Positions 40,772 through 49,766 of a DNA stretch of 64,000 nt are shown here, one piece after another. A program made the position numbers and the translations under genes. The notes beneath the pieces were generated by a model. The model saw only the letters and a list, made by a program, of their open reading frames with translations. It did not search any database and was not told the origin of the DNA. The stretch is from the NCBI GenBank assembly GCA_038849025.1, contig JAWCNE010000001.1:31286-95285 (forward strand), in the 5' to 3' direction. Source of the DNA: WUQU01 sp038849025 (lineage in GTDB: Archaea; Thermoproteota; Bathyarchaeia; Bathyarchaeales; Bathycorpusculaceae). Each line of letters opens with the position of its first letter. Positions within the stretch are counted from its first letter, which is position 1.

Positions 40772-41218
40772 TTAATCCTTTAAAAATTCTTCCATAGTTG
40801 CTTGGCTTTTATTTTCCTTCAAAGTCTTATTTTTCTCCTCTTCGGAAAAGGCGCTCGTGGATTCCGAGTTTCCAATGTTCATTTTGCTCAACACTCGCGT
40901 AAAATCAGCCCATGCTGCGAAGAATCCGCGGTCGAAATCTCCGTGAAGCCTATTTTTTACATGTTGCAGAAACTCCTTTCTATAGGCTTGCAGTGCATCT
41001 TTATCGTTTAAATCCAATTTTGCGAAGAAAGAATAAGCGTCGCTGCTGTTAGACCTTCTTATAAGCAGCATTCCATATAAAGCTCTAAAATAGCCTCTAT
41101 TCCACTCTGTTTTGTGCATTTTCTGCTTAAGCCTTTCCAGTTCTCGTTCTGCCTCAGCAAACTGTTTGTTGACAAGAAGCTGGGCGAAGCGTGCGACTAA
41201 AGCTGAAGGTATAGGCAT
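40772..41218 (-). CDS. Hypothetical helical protein with C-terminal PCNA-binding (PIP-like) motif, next to radA
   Basis: A 148-aa protein. Residues 1-110 are helical, with a TPR-like start (RFAQLLVNKQFAEAERELERL split) and RGFFAAWADFTRVL. A polar linker leads to the C terminus QATMEEFLKD. This fits the PIP box Q-x2-[ILM]-x2-[FY]-[FYL] at the very end, where archaeal PCNA clients carry it. The ATG lies 1 nt past the radA stop, so translation is coupled. It may be a recombination mediator; this is inference. Confidence 0.75.
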   Translation of the reverse strand: MPIPSALVARFAQLLVNKQFAEAERELERLKQKMHKTEWNRGYFRALYGMLLIRRSNSSDAYSFFAKLDLNDKDALQAYRKEFLQHVKNRLHGDFDRGFFAAWADFTRVLSKMNIGNSESTSAFSEEEKNKTLKENKSQATMEEFLKD

Positions 41219-41219
41219 T

Positions 41220-42224
41220 TCAATGCCCACTGGACCTGGTTTTCTCCTCCTCAGAAATGTCCTCTATTCCATTTTCAGTTATTTTAAATATTTCCTCTCC
41301 TTCTGGGAGGTAGGGGCTGGAAACTAGTCTGGCGATGCGCACTGGGCCGTGGGAGGCCCTTCTCAAGTAGACGCGGGTGTGGCTTGTGTGCCCCACTATG
41401 TGTCCACCGATGGGGCTTATAGCGTCTCCGAAGAACATGTCTGGCTTGGCCATAACTTGGTTTGTTACAACAGCCACGGCGTTGAAGGCTCTCGCTATTC
41501 GGATAAGCCTATGCATGTGCTTGTTAAGTTTCTGCTGCCTGGAAGCGAGCATTTCGCGTCCAATGTATTCGCTTCTGAAATGGGCTGTTAAGGAGTCAAC
41601 TACGATGAGTTTAACGTTGTTCTTCTTTACCACCTCGTCAGCGTTTTCTAAGAGGAACATCTGATGGTCTGAGGTGTAAGCTTCAGCGTAAATGATGTTT
41701 TTAACGACGTTTTCCGGGTCAAGTCCCAGGTGCTTAGCCATCTGCACAATGCGCTCCGTTCTGAAAGTATTTTCAGTGTCTATGTATAGGGCGGCGCCGT
41801 TAAGACCACCTCTTTCAGGGGGCAACTGAACGTTTACACATAGCTGATGGCATATTTGACTTTTGCCGCTTCCATATTCGCCATAAAACTCGGTAATAGT
41901 TTGGGTTTCCAAACCGCCGTCCAGAAGTTTATCTAAGGCTTTGCTTCCCGTGGTTAAGCGTAAAACACTCTGGCGCATTTTAAGAAGTTCATCAGCCCTT
42001 ATGAAAGATACGCCAATGGAAGAGCGAGCAGCGCTAATCATGGCCAAAGCCTTTTTCTCACTTATGCCAGCGGGTTCCAATTCGCGAACAGTGGCCATAG
42101 CCAAGGATTCAACTGTGTGAAAGCCCAACTCCTTGAGTTTCTGAGCGGTAGCCGGTCCGATTCCCGGAAGGTCTTCTAAAGACTCAAATCGCGGTTTTTT
42201 TACGCCTTCTTCTTCTCCAGACAT
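41220..42224 (-). CDS. radA: DNA repair and recombination protein RadA
   Basis: Archaeal RecA/Rad51 recombinase of 334 aa. An N-terminal helix-hairpin-helix domain (LEDLPGIGPATAQKLKELGF, 16-35) precedes the ATPase core: Walker A GEYGSGKSQ near 113, Walker B LIVVDSLTAHF near 205, and L2-region GDAISPIGGHIVGH near 275. It ends one base from the start of the PIP-motif gene. Confidence 0.97.
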   Translation of the reverse strand: MSGEEEGVKKPRFESLEDLPGIGPATAQKLKELGFHTVESLAMATVRELEPAGISEKKALAMISAARSSIGVSFIRADELLKMRQSVLRLTTGSKALDKLLDGGLETQTITEFYGEYGSGKSQICHQLCVNVQLPPERGGLNGAALYIDTENTFRTERIVQMAKHLGLDPENVVKNIIYAEAYTSDHQMFLLENADEVVKKNNVKLIVVDSLTAHFRSEYIGREMLASRQQKLNKHMHRLIRIARAFNAVAVVTNQVMAKPDMFFGDAISPIGGHIVGHTSHTRVYLRRASHGPVRIARLVSSPYLPEGEEIFKITENGIEDISEEEKTRSSGH

Positions 42225-42394
42225 AAGCTTCCCAAGAAACAGTTAATTCATGCAGTATTTAAAGCAAACGAGTAAAGGGGCGTGCAGTATCCAGAGAGAT
42301 AAGTTAAAGTAACAACGCAGTTTTAGTTGAACTTTACCTTTGGAAAATTTTAAGCTTTGCAACAACAAAGTAAGCACTTAAGTGGTGTCAAAGC

Positions 42395-43276
42395 TTGAAA
42401 GCCTCTACCATTGAAAGGACTGCATTTACCCTATTGAAAAACTCTGCAATATATTTGCCGGAAGACGTGAAAGAAGCGTTGAAGAGGGCCTACATAGAGG
42501 AAACAAGCGAGATTGGCAAGACTCAATTAGGAATTATCCTTGAAAATGTAGCGCTCGCTGAAAAATATCGAGCTCCATTGTGTCAAGATACGGGCATAAT
42601 ATCTTTTTACGTTAAGGCTGGAGCTGATGTGAAAGGTCTTGATATGATTGAGGACGCTTTAGTGAGGGCAACGCGTCGAGCGACGAGGGAAATTCCTCTG
42701 CGGCCCAATGCGGTTGATCCCTTAACCCAGAAAAACAGCGGAAATAACACCGGGAGATTTGTGCCCTATGTAGAGTGGGAGATTACATCCGGCGATAGCC
42801 TTGAATTAACTGTTATGCCTAAAGGAGGAGGCTCAGAAAACGTTTCTTTACTTGGCATGCTTTTGCCGGGTGAGGGATTGAAGGCGCTGAAAAAGTTTGT
42901 CGTGGAAGCTGTTATAAAAGCCGGGCCTCAGCCTTGTCCCCCTACAATTTTAGGTGTTGCCATGGGCGGCGGAGCGGATGTTGCCGTCAGGTTAGCTAAA
43001 AAAGCCCTTCTGAGACCCTTAAATGAACCTAATCCAAACCCTGAGCTGGCCAAGCTAGAAGGGGAGCTTTTAAAGGCGGTTAACATGACTGGCATAGGGC
43101 CCATGGGATTGGGCGGAAAAATCACAGCATTAAGAGTTCATTTGGAATACGCCTTTAGACATCCCGCCTCTTTCCCCGTGGCTGTTGCCTTCAACTGCTG
43201 GGCAGCCCGAAAAGCTTCTGCAAGAATTTATTCAGATGGAACAGTTCAATATTTGACCCACAATGTAGAAGGGTGA
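42395..43276 (+). CDS. fumA: Fumarate hydratase class I, alpha subunit
   Basis: Oxygen-sensitive [4Fe-4S] hydratase interconverting fumarate and malate. The first cluster Cys is in APLCQDTGIISFY near residue 62; NPLTQKNSGNN-like PLTQKNSGNNTGRFVP, GGGSENVS near 147, and PCPPTILGVAMGGGADVA near 184 with the second Cys follow. Length 293 aa. TTG start at 42395. It is 10 nt upstream of the beta gene. Confidence 0.94.
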   Translation: MKASTIERTAFTLLKNSAIYLPEDVKEALKRAYIEETSEIGKTQLGIILENVALAEKYRAPLCQDTGIISFYVKAGADVKGLDMIEDALVRATRRATREIPLRPNAVDPLTQKNSGNNTGRFVPYVEWEITSGDSLELTVMPKGGGSENVSLLGMLLPGEGLKALKKFVVEAVIKAGPQPCPPTILGVAMGGGADVAVRLAKKALLRPLNEPNPNPELAKLEGELLKAVNMTGIGPMGLGGKITALRVHLEYAFRHPASFPVAVAFNCWAARKASARIYSDGTVQYLTHNVEG

Positions 43277-43286
43277 ATTAAAAGTC

Positions 43287-43886
43287 GTGGCGACATATCA
43301 CCTTAAAACTCCTATAGCTGAAGGAGAGATTCGCAGGCTAAAAGTTGGCGATATACTCTACATAACTGGAACTGTTGTTACTGCAAGGGATCAAGCTCAC
43401 CAACGTGCCCTGGAATATCTTAAGCGTGGAAAGCCTTTACCTATAAACCTTGAAGGCCTAGCTGTTTTCCACTGTGGCCCACTGGTTAAAAAGGAAAAAG
43501 GCAAATGGGTTGTTGTGGCTGCTGGTCCCACAACAAGCACCCGCATGGATCTTTGGGAAGCTGATTTCATCAAAAACTTTGGGGTAAGGGTTATTGTTGG
43601 AAAAGGTGGAATGGGTGAAAAAACAACCCGTGCTATGGAGAAGTACGGCGCTGTTTATGGTGCTTTCACCGGCGGGGCTGCAGTGTTAGCGGCAAAGACC
43701 ATAAAAAATGTTAGAGGTGTGGAGTGGCTTAATCTGGGGATCCCTGAAGCCCTCTGGATATTTGAGGTTGAAAATTTCGGGCCTCTGACAGTTGCCATAG
43801 ACTCTCATGGGCGCAACCTTTTCATGGAGGTCGCCAAAAAAGCCGAAGATACTAGAAGTCGAATTTACGAGAAGTTGGGCTTATAG
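43287..43886 (+). CDS. fumB: Fumarate hydratase class I, beta subunit
   Basis: A 199-aa swivel domain. GDILYITGTVVTARDQAHQR (about 22-41) and FHCGPLVKK near 65 are diagnostic, as is AAGPTTSTRMD near 85. GKGGMGEKTTRAM carries the C-terminal active-site loop. Starts at GTG 43287. Alpha and beta together form the two-subunit fumarase or related tartrate dehydratase; genome context with PEPCK supports fumarase. Confidence 0.94.
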   Translation: MATYHLKTPIAEGEIRRLKVGDILYITGTVVTARDQAHQRALEYLKRGKPLPINLEGLAVFHCGPLVKKEKGKWVVVAAGPTTSTRMDLWEADFIKNFGVRVIVGKGGMGEKTTRAMEKYGAVYGAFTGGAAVLAAKTIKNVRGVEWLNLGIPEALWIFEVENFGPLTVAIDSHGRNLFMEVAKKAEDTRSRIYEKLGL

Positions 43887-44456
43887 TGCTCTACTCATTA
43901 CGTATGCATCTTCACCGTCCGAGTAGTATCCATGGATTGTTCTAGTGATTTTAAATCCCAGCTTTTTATAGAGGCTTATCGCGGACATATTAGTTACTCT
44001 AACTTCTAGAAAACATTGTTTAGCATTGTATAGGCGCATGCCTTCCATGGCTTTTGTAACTAATGCCTCTCCTATACCTTTGCGTCTATGCTGGGGCATG
44101 ACGGCCACGGAAACAATGTGCCCTTTCTTTATAAATCCGCCAAAACCGAAATTCGATAGACCCGTTTCAATGCGGCACATTATGTAGCCAATTATTTCGC
44201 CGTTTTCCTCTGCCACAATGAATGTTTCTGGAAACCTTTCATACAAATCCATGAAAAAGTAGTCTGAATAGTTTTCGGGAAGACAAGTGCGGTTAATATA
44301 TGTGACGCGTTCCAAGTCCTTTGGCGTGAATTTTCGTAGTTTAAAGGTTTGCTGCAAACTTCTACTTCCATAAAGTTTTATTATTTGCGAATTTACGGTT
44401 AGACTTCCAGCATTTAAAATTTTCCAATGTTTGAAGATAGCAACCGATGTTGACAA
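43881..44456 (-). CDS. rimI: N-terminal protein acetyltransferase, RimI/Ard1 type
   Basis: A GNAT protein of 191 aa as drawn. The core starts near residue 38 (FKLRKFTPKDLERVTYINRTCLPENY split). The acetyl-CoA loop is PQHRRKGIGEALV near 118, then LEVRVTNMSAISLYKKLGF. It resembles archaeal Ard1 (NatA-like). The TTG start at 44456 follows the larA stop directly; the first 35 residues have little homology, so a TTG near 44353 is possible. It overlaps the end of fumB tail to tail. Confidence 0.87.
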   Translation of the reverse strand: MSTSVAIFKHWKILNAGSLTVNSQIIKLYGSRSLQQTFKLRKFTPKDLERVTYINRTCLPENYSDYFFMDLYERFPETFIVAEENGEIIGYIMCRIETGLSNFGFGGFIKKGHIVSVAVMPQHRRKGIGEALVTKAMEGMRLYNAKQCFLEVRVTNMSAISLYKKLGFKITRTIHGYYSDGEDAYVMSRAL

Positions 44457-44458
44457 TC

Positions 44459-45730
44459 TCAGTCGCCTGCTTTAACTTCTGGCAGTGTGAAGTTTCCATA
44501 GGGCATAGTCCAGACTTTCGCATTTTCTCCCACGATTTTAAACGCTTCGTTCAAGGCTTCGTTCATTGTTCGCGCTGTCTTCAGCTTAAAAACATTTACT
44601 GCATAATAATCTGGCATGGCTGAAACAAGGATGATTTGAACTTTCTGCAAAGCCTTAAGCAAATAGTAGGCCTTGTGTCCTCCCAAAACGAAGTTACGCT
44701 TGATTTCCCGCTCAACAGTTTTTAAATCCTTAAACTTAACCATCCAATCGTAAAAAGCTTGGCTTCCATATCCTTCGGAGCATTCGGCAGCCAAAATTAT
44801 CACTCCTCCACGCTTAACCACCTCTAGGGCGCTATCAACACCTTTATACGCTTGGAAAAGATTTATGTCGGCTGGATAACCTCCAGGGCTTACAACAACT
44901 ATGTCTGCCCTGCGATCCACTGGTATACGGTACAGCTCATCCACAACTTTGACTCCTTCATAGAAGGCTTGCTCCAGGTCTCCAGCAAAAGCTCTAACAA
45001 CTTCGCCTTTGCTGTTGGTTACAACGTTTAAAATGAAGTCAACTTTCGCCATTTTCGCGGCTTCCACCATATCTTCATGAATAGGGTTTCCGTCTAAAAC
45101 GCCGGTTTTAGCGTTTGGATGTAAAATCATGGCATGATTCGCCTTTATAGTTTCCTCGCCTGAAACCGCAGGCAAGACGCTTTTTCTTCCGCCACCATAA
45201 CCCGCGTAATAATGGAAACTCACATCTCCTGTTAAGATTTTTACGTCAGCCTCAGCGAAAACTTTGTTCACATAAACCTTTGTTCTATGCTTGGATGTTG
45301 TTCCAACATAAACTAAATCTGGAGCTCTACAGTCATGACTTATGACTTTAACACGTTTAAGAACATTTTCGCCTAAAAGTCTAACAGCCTCCTCTTCGGT
45401 AACAGCTCTATGAGTGCCACAGCCGAAAATTACATGCACATTCTCATCCTTAACACCAGCACTGCTTAATTCGTTAAGTAAAGGCGGGATCATGAGGTGG
45501 CTTGGCGCAGGTCTGGTTGCGTCGTCCACAACTATTGCCACTTTATGTTCTGGTTTAATGATCTCACTTAAAGGTCTTGAGCCTATTGGCTCTTTTAAAG
45601 CCCTTTCAACTTCAGCTTTAGCATCTGGAACGCCAATTTTTTCTTTGGGTTCTATAGATCCTAAAAAGTTTCTGGCTGGAACCCTTAGGCAAACCTCTGT
45701 TTTTCCATATGGAAGCCAAACGTCGACCAT
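44459..45730 (-). CDS. larA: LarA-family nickel-dependent lactate racemase homologue
   Basis: Racemases of this family use a nickel-pincer nucleotide bound to a Lys. The 423-aa protein shows DDATRPAPSHL near 73, GTHRAVTEEE near 110 (the HR pair), FHYYAGYGGGRKSVLPAVSG near 178-197 (catalytic His and the pincer Lys), and NAKTGVLDGNPIHEDM near 215. The ATG at 45730 is preferred over a GTG at 45757. LarB, LarC and LarE maturation genes are not in this window. Actual substrate may be another 2-hydroxyacid. Confidence 0.87.
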   Translation of the reverse strand: MVDVWLPYGKTEVCLRVPARNFLGSIEPKEKIGVPDAKAEVERALKEPIGSRPLSEIIKPEHKVAIVVDDATRPAPSHLMIPPLLNELSSAGVKDENVHVIFGCGTHRAVTEEEAVRLLGENVLKRVKVISHDCRAPDLVYVGTTSKHRTKVYVNKVFAEADVKILTGDVSFHYYAGYGGGRKSVLPAVSGEETIKANHAMILHPNAKTGVLDGNPIHEDMVEAAKMAKVDFILNVVTNSKGEVVRAFAGDLEQAFYEGVKVVDELYRIPVDRRADIVVVSPGGYPADINLFQAYKGVDSALEVVKRGGVIILAAECSEGYGSQAFYDWMVKFKDLKTVEREIKRNFVLGGHKAYYLLKALQKVQIILVSAMPDYYAVNVFKLKTARTMNEALNEAFKIVGENAKVWTMPYGNFTLPEVKAGD

Positions 45731-45771
45731 AGGGCATCCCTTAGATGGAAGAGTCACGTAAAAAGCAGCTA

Positions 45772-47460
45772 TTAAGCCTTATCGGAGAAACTCTTTAGAG
45801 CATTTATTTTTTGGTCGAAGACTTTTCGCAGCATTGATAAGGGCAAATATCCATTAGACAATACGGTGTCATGAAAATTTTTTTCATCGAATTTATCGCC
45901 CATTTTCTTTTTAATCTCTTCTTTTAGCTGTAAAATTAAGTGTTTTCCAAGTAGATAAGACAGCTGGTATCCAGGGGTTTGGGTGTAACGCTTAACCTCG
46001 GCCACCGCAGCTTCTTCAGACATGTTTGCCTCCCTCATTAACATCCTAACAGCCTCTTCAAAGCTCATCTCTCCCCTAGAAAGTTTAACATCCACAATTA
46101 TGCGCACAGCCCTCCAAATCATATCATTAACTTGGATAAATTGCGTCTCTAAATCGGTTATGAACCCTTTCTCTCTCATGAGTTCTTCACAGTAATGGGC
46201 CCAACCCTCAACGGTTTCCGTTCCCTCAGCCAACAATCTAATAACGCTTCCACGATTTGAAATAGCTCCTTGCAAGAAATGCCCTGGAAATGCTTCATGG
46301 ACTGCTGTATTTCTTATCGATGGATAATTTAGGTGCTTGCCTAGATTGGCTAAATTTTTAGGTCTTGTTACAATGTATATCCCTATTTGTGGCTTATCAA
46401 ATTTTGCAGGCATCATCAAAGCTGCGAATGGGACAACCGGCGCAAGGAAAGCAGGGGTTTCCTCAACCAGCAACACATCTTCAGGGTAAATAGTTGCTAT
46501 GTTCTTCTCACGAACGAAGTTTCTCGCCTCCTCCATGGTTTTCCTTGTAAACTCTAACGCTTCCTCGAAGGTTTTTGGAGCTTTACTCTCGATCATTGCA
46601 AGAACTTCTTCCACAGATTTTCCAGGGGCTATTTGCTTTGCCACTCTCTCCCTTTCTGCTTTTAACTCCTCCAAGTATTTTATTCCAAGTTGGAGTATTT
46701 CAGCTGAGTTCATGCCTAACTCTCGCAGCTGAATGAGTTTTTCAAATTTTTCTCTTCCTAAAGCCCACTCTTCCTTCGTTTTAGAGAGCAAGCCATAAAG
46801 CCACTCCATGTGGACTTTTAAGGCTGGCTGAAGACCTTCAATAGCCTTCTGCAGTCTATGGTAAACCTCGTCTGAAACTTTGCCCATTGCAGTTTGTAAT
46901 ATAAACATGAACAAGCCCATCATGTTCTGAGTTTTCTCTATTGCCAACTCTGTCCACAATTTAACAGGTTGTGATTTTTCAAATCTTGAACGGAACTCCT
47001 CAAGGAATTTTGGCATCTTTTCAATGCGAGCAGCTATTGCATCTATCCTCTTTTCTAGCGGTGCATACTCTCTTGTGAACATTATGAAAATTAGTCCACC
47101 CAGTTCTTCTGAAACGTCTGGATTGAGTTCATGCATCCTTCTTTCATAGAAGTCAAACTTCCAAAGTTCATAGACTTTCTCAAGCACTGCCCAGTCTATT
47201 TTATGCTCACTGTTTAGCTCTGCACGGTTTATATTCATATTTAGGCGTTTAAGCCATTCTTCCATCAACTGCAGATTTTCAACAATTTTCTCCGTAGAAC
47301 CCTTTGGAAGCATGTAATCGTAAGGTTCATGTAACCCTAAATAGGTGGCGAAATCAGGGTTTTTATCCAAAAATTGTTCCAACATTTCTTTAGCTAACTT
47401 TTCAAAGGCTTCATCAGCATTCAATTTTCCCACTCTTTCTAAAAATAAACTGGCGAGCAT
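45772..47460 (-). CDS. DUF885-family putative metallopeptidase
   Basis: A 562-aa all-helical protein. The zinc motif is NTAVHEAFPGHFLQ near 388 (HEAxPGH, equivalent to HExxH), with a Glu further on in EGWAHYCEELM near 415, as in the M32-like gluzincin arrangement. TQTPGYQLSYLLGKHL near 500 is a strong DUF885 signature. No signal peptide is seen, so it is cytosolic. The substrate is unknown. Confidence 0.87.
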   Translation of the reverse strand: MLASLFLERVGKLNADEAFEKLAKEMLEQFLDKNPDFATYLGLHEPYDYMLPKGSTEKIVENLQLMEEWLKRLNMNINRAELNSEHKIDWAVLEKVYELWKFDFYERRMHELNPDVSEELGGLIFIMFTREYAPLEKRIDAIAARIEKMPKFLEEFRSRFEKSQPVKLWTELAIEKTQNMMGLFMFILQTAMGKVSDEVYHRLQKAIEGLQPALKVHMEWLYGLLSKTKEEWALGREKFEKLIQLRELGMNSAEILQLGIKYLEELKAERERVAKQIAPGKSVEEVLAMIESKAPKTFEEALEFTRKTMEEARNFVREKNIATIYPEDVLLVEETPAFLAPVVPFAALMMPAKFDKPQIGIYIVTRPKNLANLGKHLNYPSIRNTAVHEAFPGHFLQGAISNRGSVIRLLAEGTETVEGWAHYCEELMREKGFITDLETQFIQVNDMIWRAVRIIVDVKLSRGEMSFEEAVRMLMREANMSEEAAVAEVKRYTQTPGYQLSYLLGKHLILQLKEEIKKKMGDKFDEKNFHDTVLSNGYLPLSMLRKVFDQKINALKSFSDKA

Positions 47461-47545
47461 ATAATAAGGTTTACCGAAAGAGGAATATGGTATAGCATAA
47501 GCTCTTTAAGACTTAAACTGTATAATACAAATGTGAGGAATTTGT

Positions 47546-48238
47546 ATGGCAATAGAAAAATCCCCCTCGAAAAATGAAGTTTTATTCGTGTGGTTTAACC
47601 GCTATGCCGGAGTGACCGTGAAAACACCTTCGAAAACCTTTGTCATAGACCCTGTGGACATTAAACCTAAAAGTCTTCAAAAAGTTGACGCTCTTTTAGT
47701 GAGCCATGAACATTATGATCATTTAGACCAATCCCTTGTTTCAGAGGTCCATAAGCTGACCGGGTGCATGGTTATAGCTGATCCCACATCTACAAGGAGA
47801 CTACGCAATGTCATTCCATCGGAAAAGCTGCATGAACTTCAGCCAGGTTTAGAGGTTAAAATAGGCGAAGTTTCCGTTAAGGCTGAAAAGTGCAACCATC
47901 CACCGGCAGCTACACCCATATCCTTTGTTATTGCAAGCGAGGATAACGTTAAAATCTTCCATACAGCAGACAGCTTGCCATTTCCAGAGATGGCTAACAT
48001 AGGTGAAAGGGAAAAATTTGATCTGGTTTTCTGCACGGTGGGGATTGCCCCGGGGGCTTCTCCTGAAACTGGTTTTGAAATAGCCCGGTTAACAAAGCCT
48101 AAAGTAGCTGTTCCATATCATACTGGCTCTACAGCGGATTTAAGGAAGTTCGCTGAGCTTGTGAAGAGAGAAATGCCCAAAGTTACGTGTTTAGTCCCCG
48201 AGGTTGGCAAAGTATATCAGGTTTCTAAAAAGGTGTAA
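47546..48238 (+). CDS. Metallo-beta-lactamase-fold hydrolase (UPF0173/UlaG-like)
   Basis: A 230-aa MBL-fold protein. Zinc ligands lie in VSHEHYDHLD near residue 52 (HxHxDH-like), AEKCNHPP near 113, FHTADSLPF near 139 and VPYHTGS near 190. The domain pattern matches metal-dependent hydrolases annotated as UPF0173. It ends 4 nt before pyrE on the same strand. The substrate is unknown. Confidence 0.87.
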   Translation: MAIEKSPSKNEVLFVWFNRYAGVTVKTPSKTFVIDPVDIKPKSLQKVDALLVSHEHYDHLDQSLVSEVHKLTGCMVIADPTSTRRLRNVIPSEKLHELQPGLEVKIGEVSVKAEKCNHPPAATPISFVIASEDNVKIFHTADSLPFPEMANIGEREKFDLVFCTVGIAPGASPETGFEIARLTKPKVAVPYHTGSTADLRKFAELVKREMPKVTCLVPEVGKVYQVSKKV

Positions 48239-48242
48239 ACTA

Positions 48243-48872
48243 ATGGAGAAAGAAAAGAATGTTGAAGCTGTCAAGGTTGAAGTTTGTAAGATTCTAAATA
48301 AAATAGGTGCCCTGCAGTTTGGAACATTCAAACTTACCAGCGGAAAAATGAGCCCATACTATATAGATTTGCGCATAGTTCCAAGCTTTCCAGATGTCTT
48401 CCAAAAAATCTGCGGTTTCTACATAAGCTTCATCAAAGAAAAAATAGGCGTAGAAAAATTTAACAGAGTAGCCGGAATCCCCGTTGCAGGGATACCCTTC
48501 GCATCACTGATAGCCTGCAATCTGAATAAACCCTTCTTATACGTACGTAAGGGCGTGCGTCTTCATGGAAGACAAAGAAGAATCGAAGGGGTTCTCAATC
48601 CGGGAGATCACGTGCTATTGATTGATGATTTAATTACAACAGGCTTATCCCTTAGAAAAGCGGCAAAAGCCATAACCGCTGAAGGAGGAATAGTGAAAGA
48701 CGTTGTTGTGCTTTTGGATAGACAAGAGGGTGGAGGCGAAAAACTTGAAAAAAGTGGGATAAGGCTTCACGCACTTCTAAACATCAGCGAAGTGGCCCAA
48801 ATGCTCTACGAAATAGGTGCAATAGATGAAGAACAGCTGAAAACTATTCAGAAGCAAATTAAAAAAGGATAA
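48243..48872 (+). CDS. pyrE: Orotate phosphoribosyltransferase
   Basis: Converts orotate and PRPP to OMP in pyrimidine synthesis. The 209-aa protein has ALQFGTFKLTSGKMSPYYID (split) near residues 17-36, FLYVRKGVRLHGRQRRIEG near 98, and the PRPP loop VLLIDDLITTGLS near 122. The ATG at 48243 has GGTGT 8 nt upstream; a longer frame from 48204 runs inside the MBL gene. No other pyr gene is adjacent. Confidence 0.94.
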   Translation: MEKEKNVEAVKVEVCKILNKIGALQFGTFKLTSGKMSPYYIDLRIVPSFPDVFQKICGFYISFIKEKIGVEKFNRVAGIPVAGIPFASLIACNLNKPFLYVRKGVRLHGRQRRIEGVLNPGDHVLLIDDLITTGLSLRKAAKAITAEGGIVKDVVVLLDRQEGGGEKLEKSGIRLHALLNISEVAQMLYEIGAIDEEQLKTIQKQIKKG

Positions 48873-48901
48873 AAAGGCGGTTAAAAAGGAGTTTAATAGG
48901 C

Positions 48902-49462
48902 TTACTCGTAGAATATTAGCTCTTTTTCCTCCAATATCTTGTGAAGCGTGTGCACGGCATCGTAAACATCTTGTTCTTTCTTTGCTCCAGTGCAGACGAG
49001 TTTTCCGCTTGCAAAAAGCAGAATAACAACCTTTGGGTCGTCCATTCTATATATTAGTCCTGGAAACTGTTCCGGTTCATACATGGTTTTTCCAAGGGTA
49101 TAAGCTGCCTTTTCCAAATCTATCATTCCGCCTAAGCTTGCAGAAGCCACAATGTTCTGGATTTTCAGTTCTGGCTTGCTGATGATTATTATTCCGCCCT
49201 TTTTCAGCTCCTTAATAACTTTCATAACGGCTCTACGGGCTTCTTTTTCCGATTTTGCTCCTGTACAAACCATTTTTCCAGAGTTGAAAATTAACGTAGC
49301 CGTCTTCGGCCTCTTCAGTCTGAAAACGAGCCCTGGAAACTGTTCTGGGCGATATTCCACTCCAGGATAACCCTTAACAACAGCGTTTAAATCAACTTTC
49401 TGGTTCAGAGTCGCGGATGCAACGACATTTTCTATGCTTATTACAGCTTTAACTTTCGACAT
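48902..49462 (-). CDS. tbp: TATA-box-binding protein
   Basis: A 186-aa saddle of two direct repeats. Repeat 1 has QFPGLVFRLKRPKTATLIF and GKMVCTGAKSE (about 37-75); repeat 2 has QFPGLIYRMDDPKVVILLF and GKLVCTGAKKE (about 128-165). Intercalating Phe pairs are present. The ATG at 49462 is the homologous start; upstream in-frame codons MMF are an alternative. Single gene, convergent with pyrE. Confidence 0.97.
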   Translation of the reverse strand: MSKVKAVISIENVVASATLNQKVDLNAVVKGYPGVEYRPEQFPGLVFRLKRPKTATLIFNSGKMVCTGAKSEKEARRAVMKVIKELKKGGIIIISKPELKIQNIVASASLGGMIDLEKAAYTLGKTMYEPEQFPGLIYRMDDPKVVILLFASGKLVCTGAKKEQDVYDAVHTLHKILEEKELIFYE

Positions 49463-49766
49463 GAACATCACTTCTACAATAAGTTTTTTAAATACCTTTA
49501 TAAAGCATTAGGCTTTAAAGCTGTCGATTTCTATTCAAAACCATTTCAAAGATTGTAATTAAGGGATTTCAAGTTACCTACGCGTGACATGCAGCGGAGG
49601 TAAAATATATGGAAAGGGCAACTATGCTTCTAAAATTGGGAGGTTAAAAGACGCTGTGCCTCTTTTTTAATGATTTAGATCTAAAACAGCGAGAGTAACC
49701 AAGGGAAATAGAGATGCTTTTAAAACGTTGGCTCTCTTATAAAATAGGTTAGGGCTATGATTGAAA
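49463..49766. other. Gene-free 304-nt region with divergent promoters
   Basis: It carries the tbp promoter (TATA at 49496-49505, minus strand) and that of the ECF S-component (TTATAAAA at 49737-49744, plus strand). Between them a GGAGG at about 49596 leads a 12-codon frame from ATG 49610 (MERATMLLKLGG) to TAA, and a T-run (CTTTTTT) follows at about 49663. No homology is recognised for this micro-frame, and it could be chance. Confidence 0.4.
49496..49505 (-). promoter_or_regulatory. TATA box of the tbp gene
   Basis: CTTTATAAAG is centred 38 nt before the tbp ATG, the usual archaeal spacing with a leader near 10 nt. TBP may thus bind the promoter of its own gene. Confidence 0.55.
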
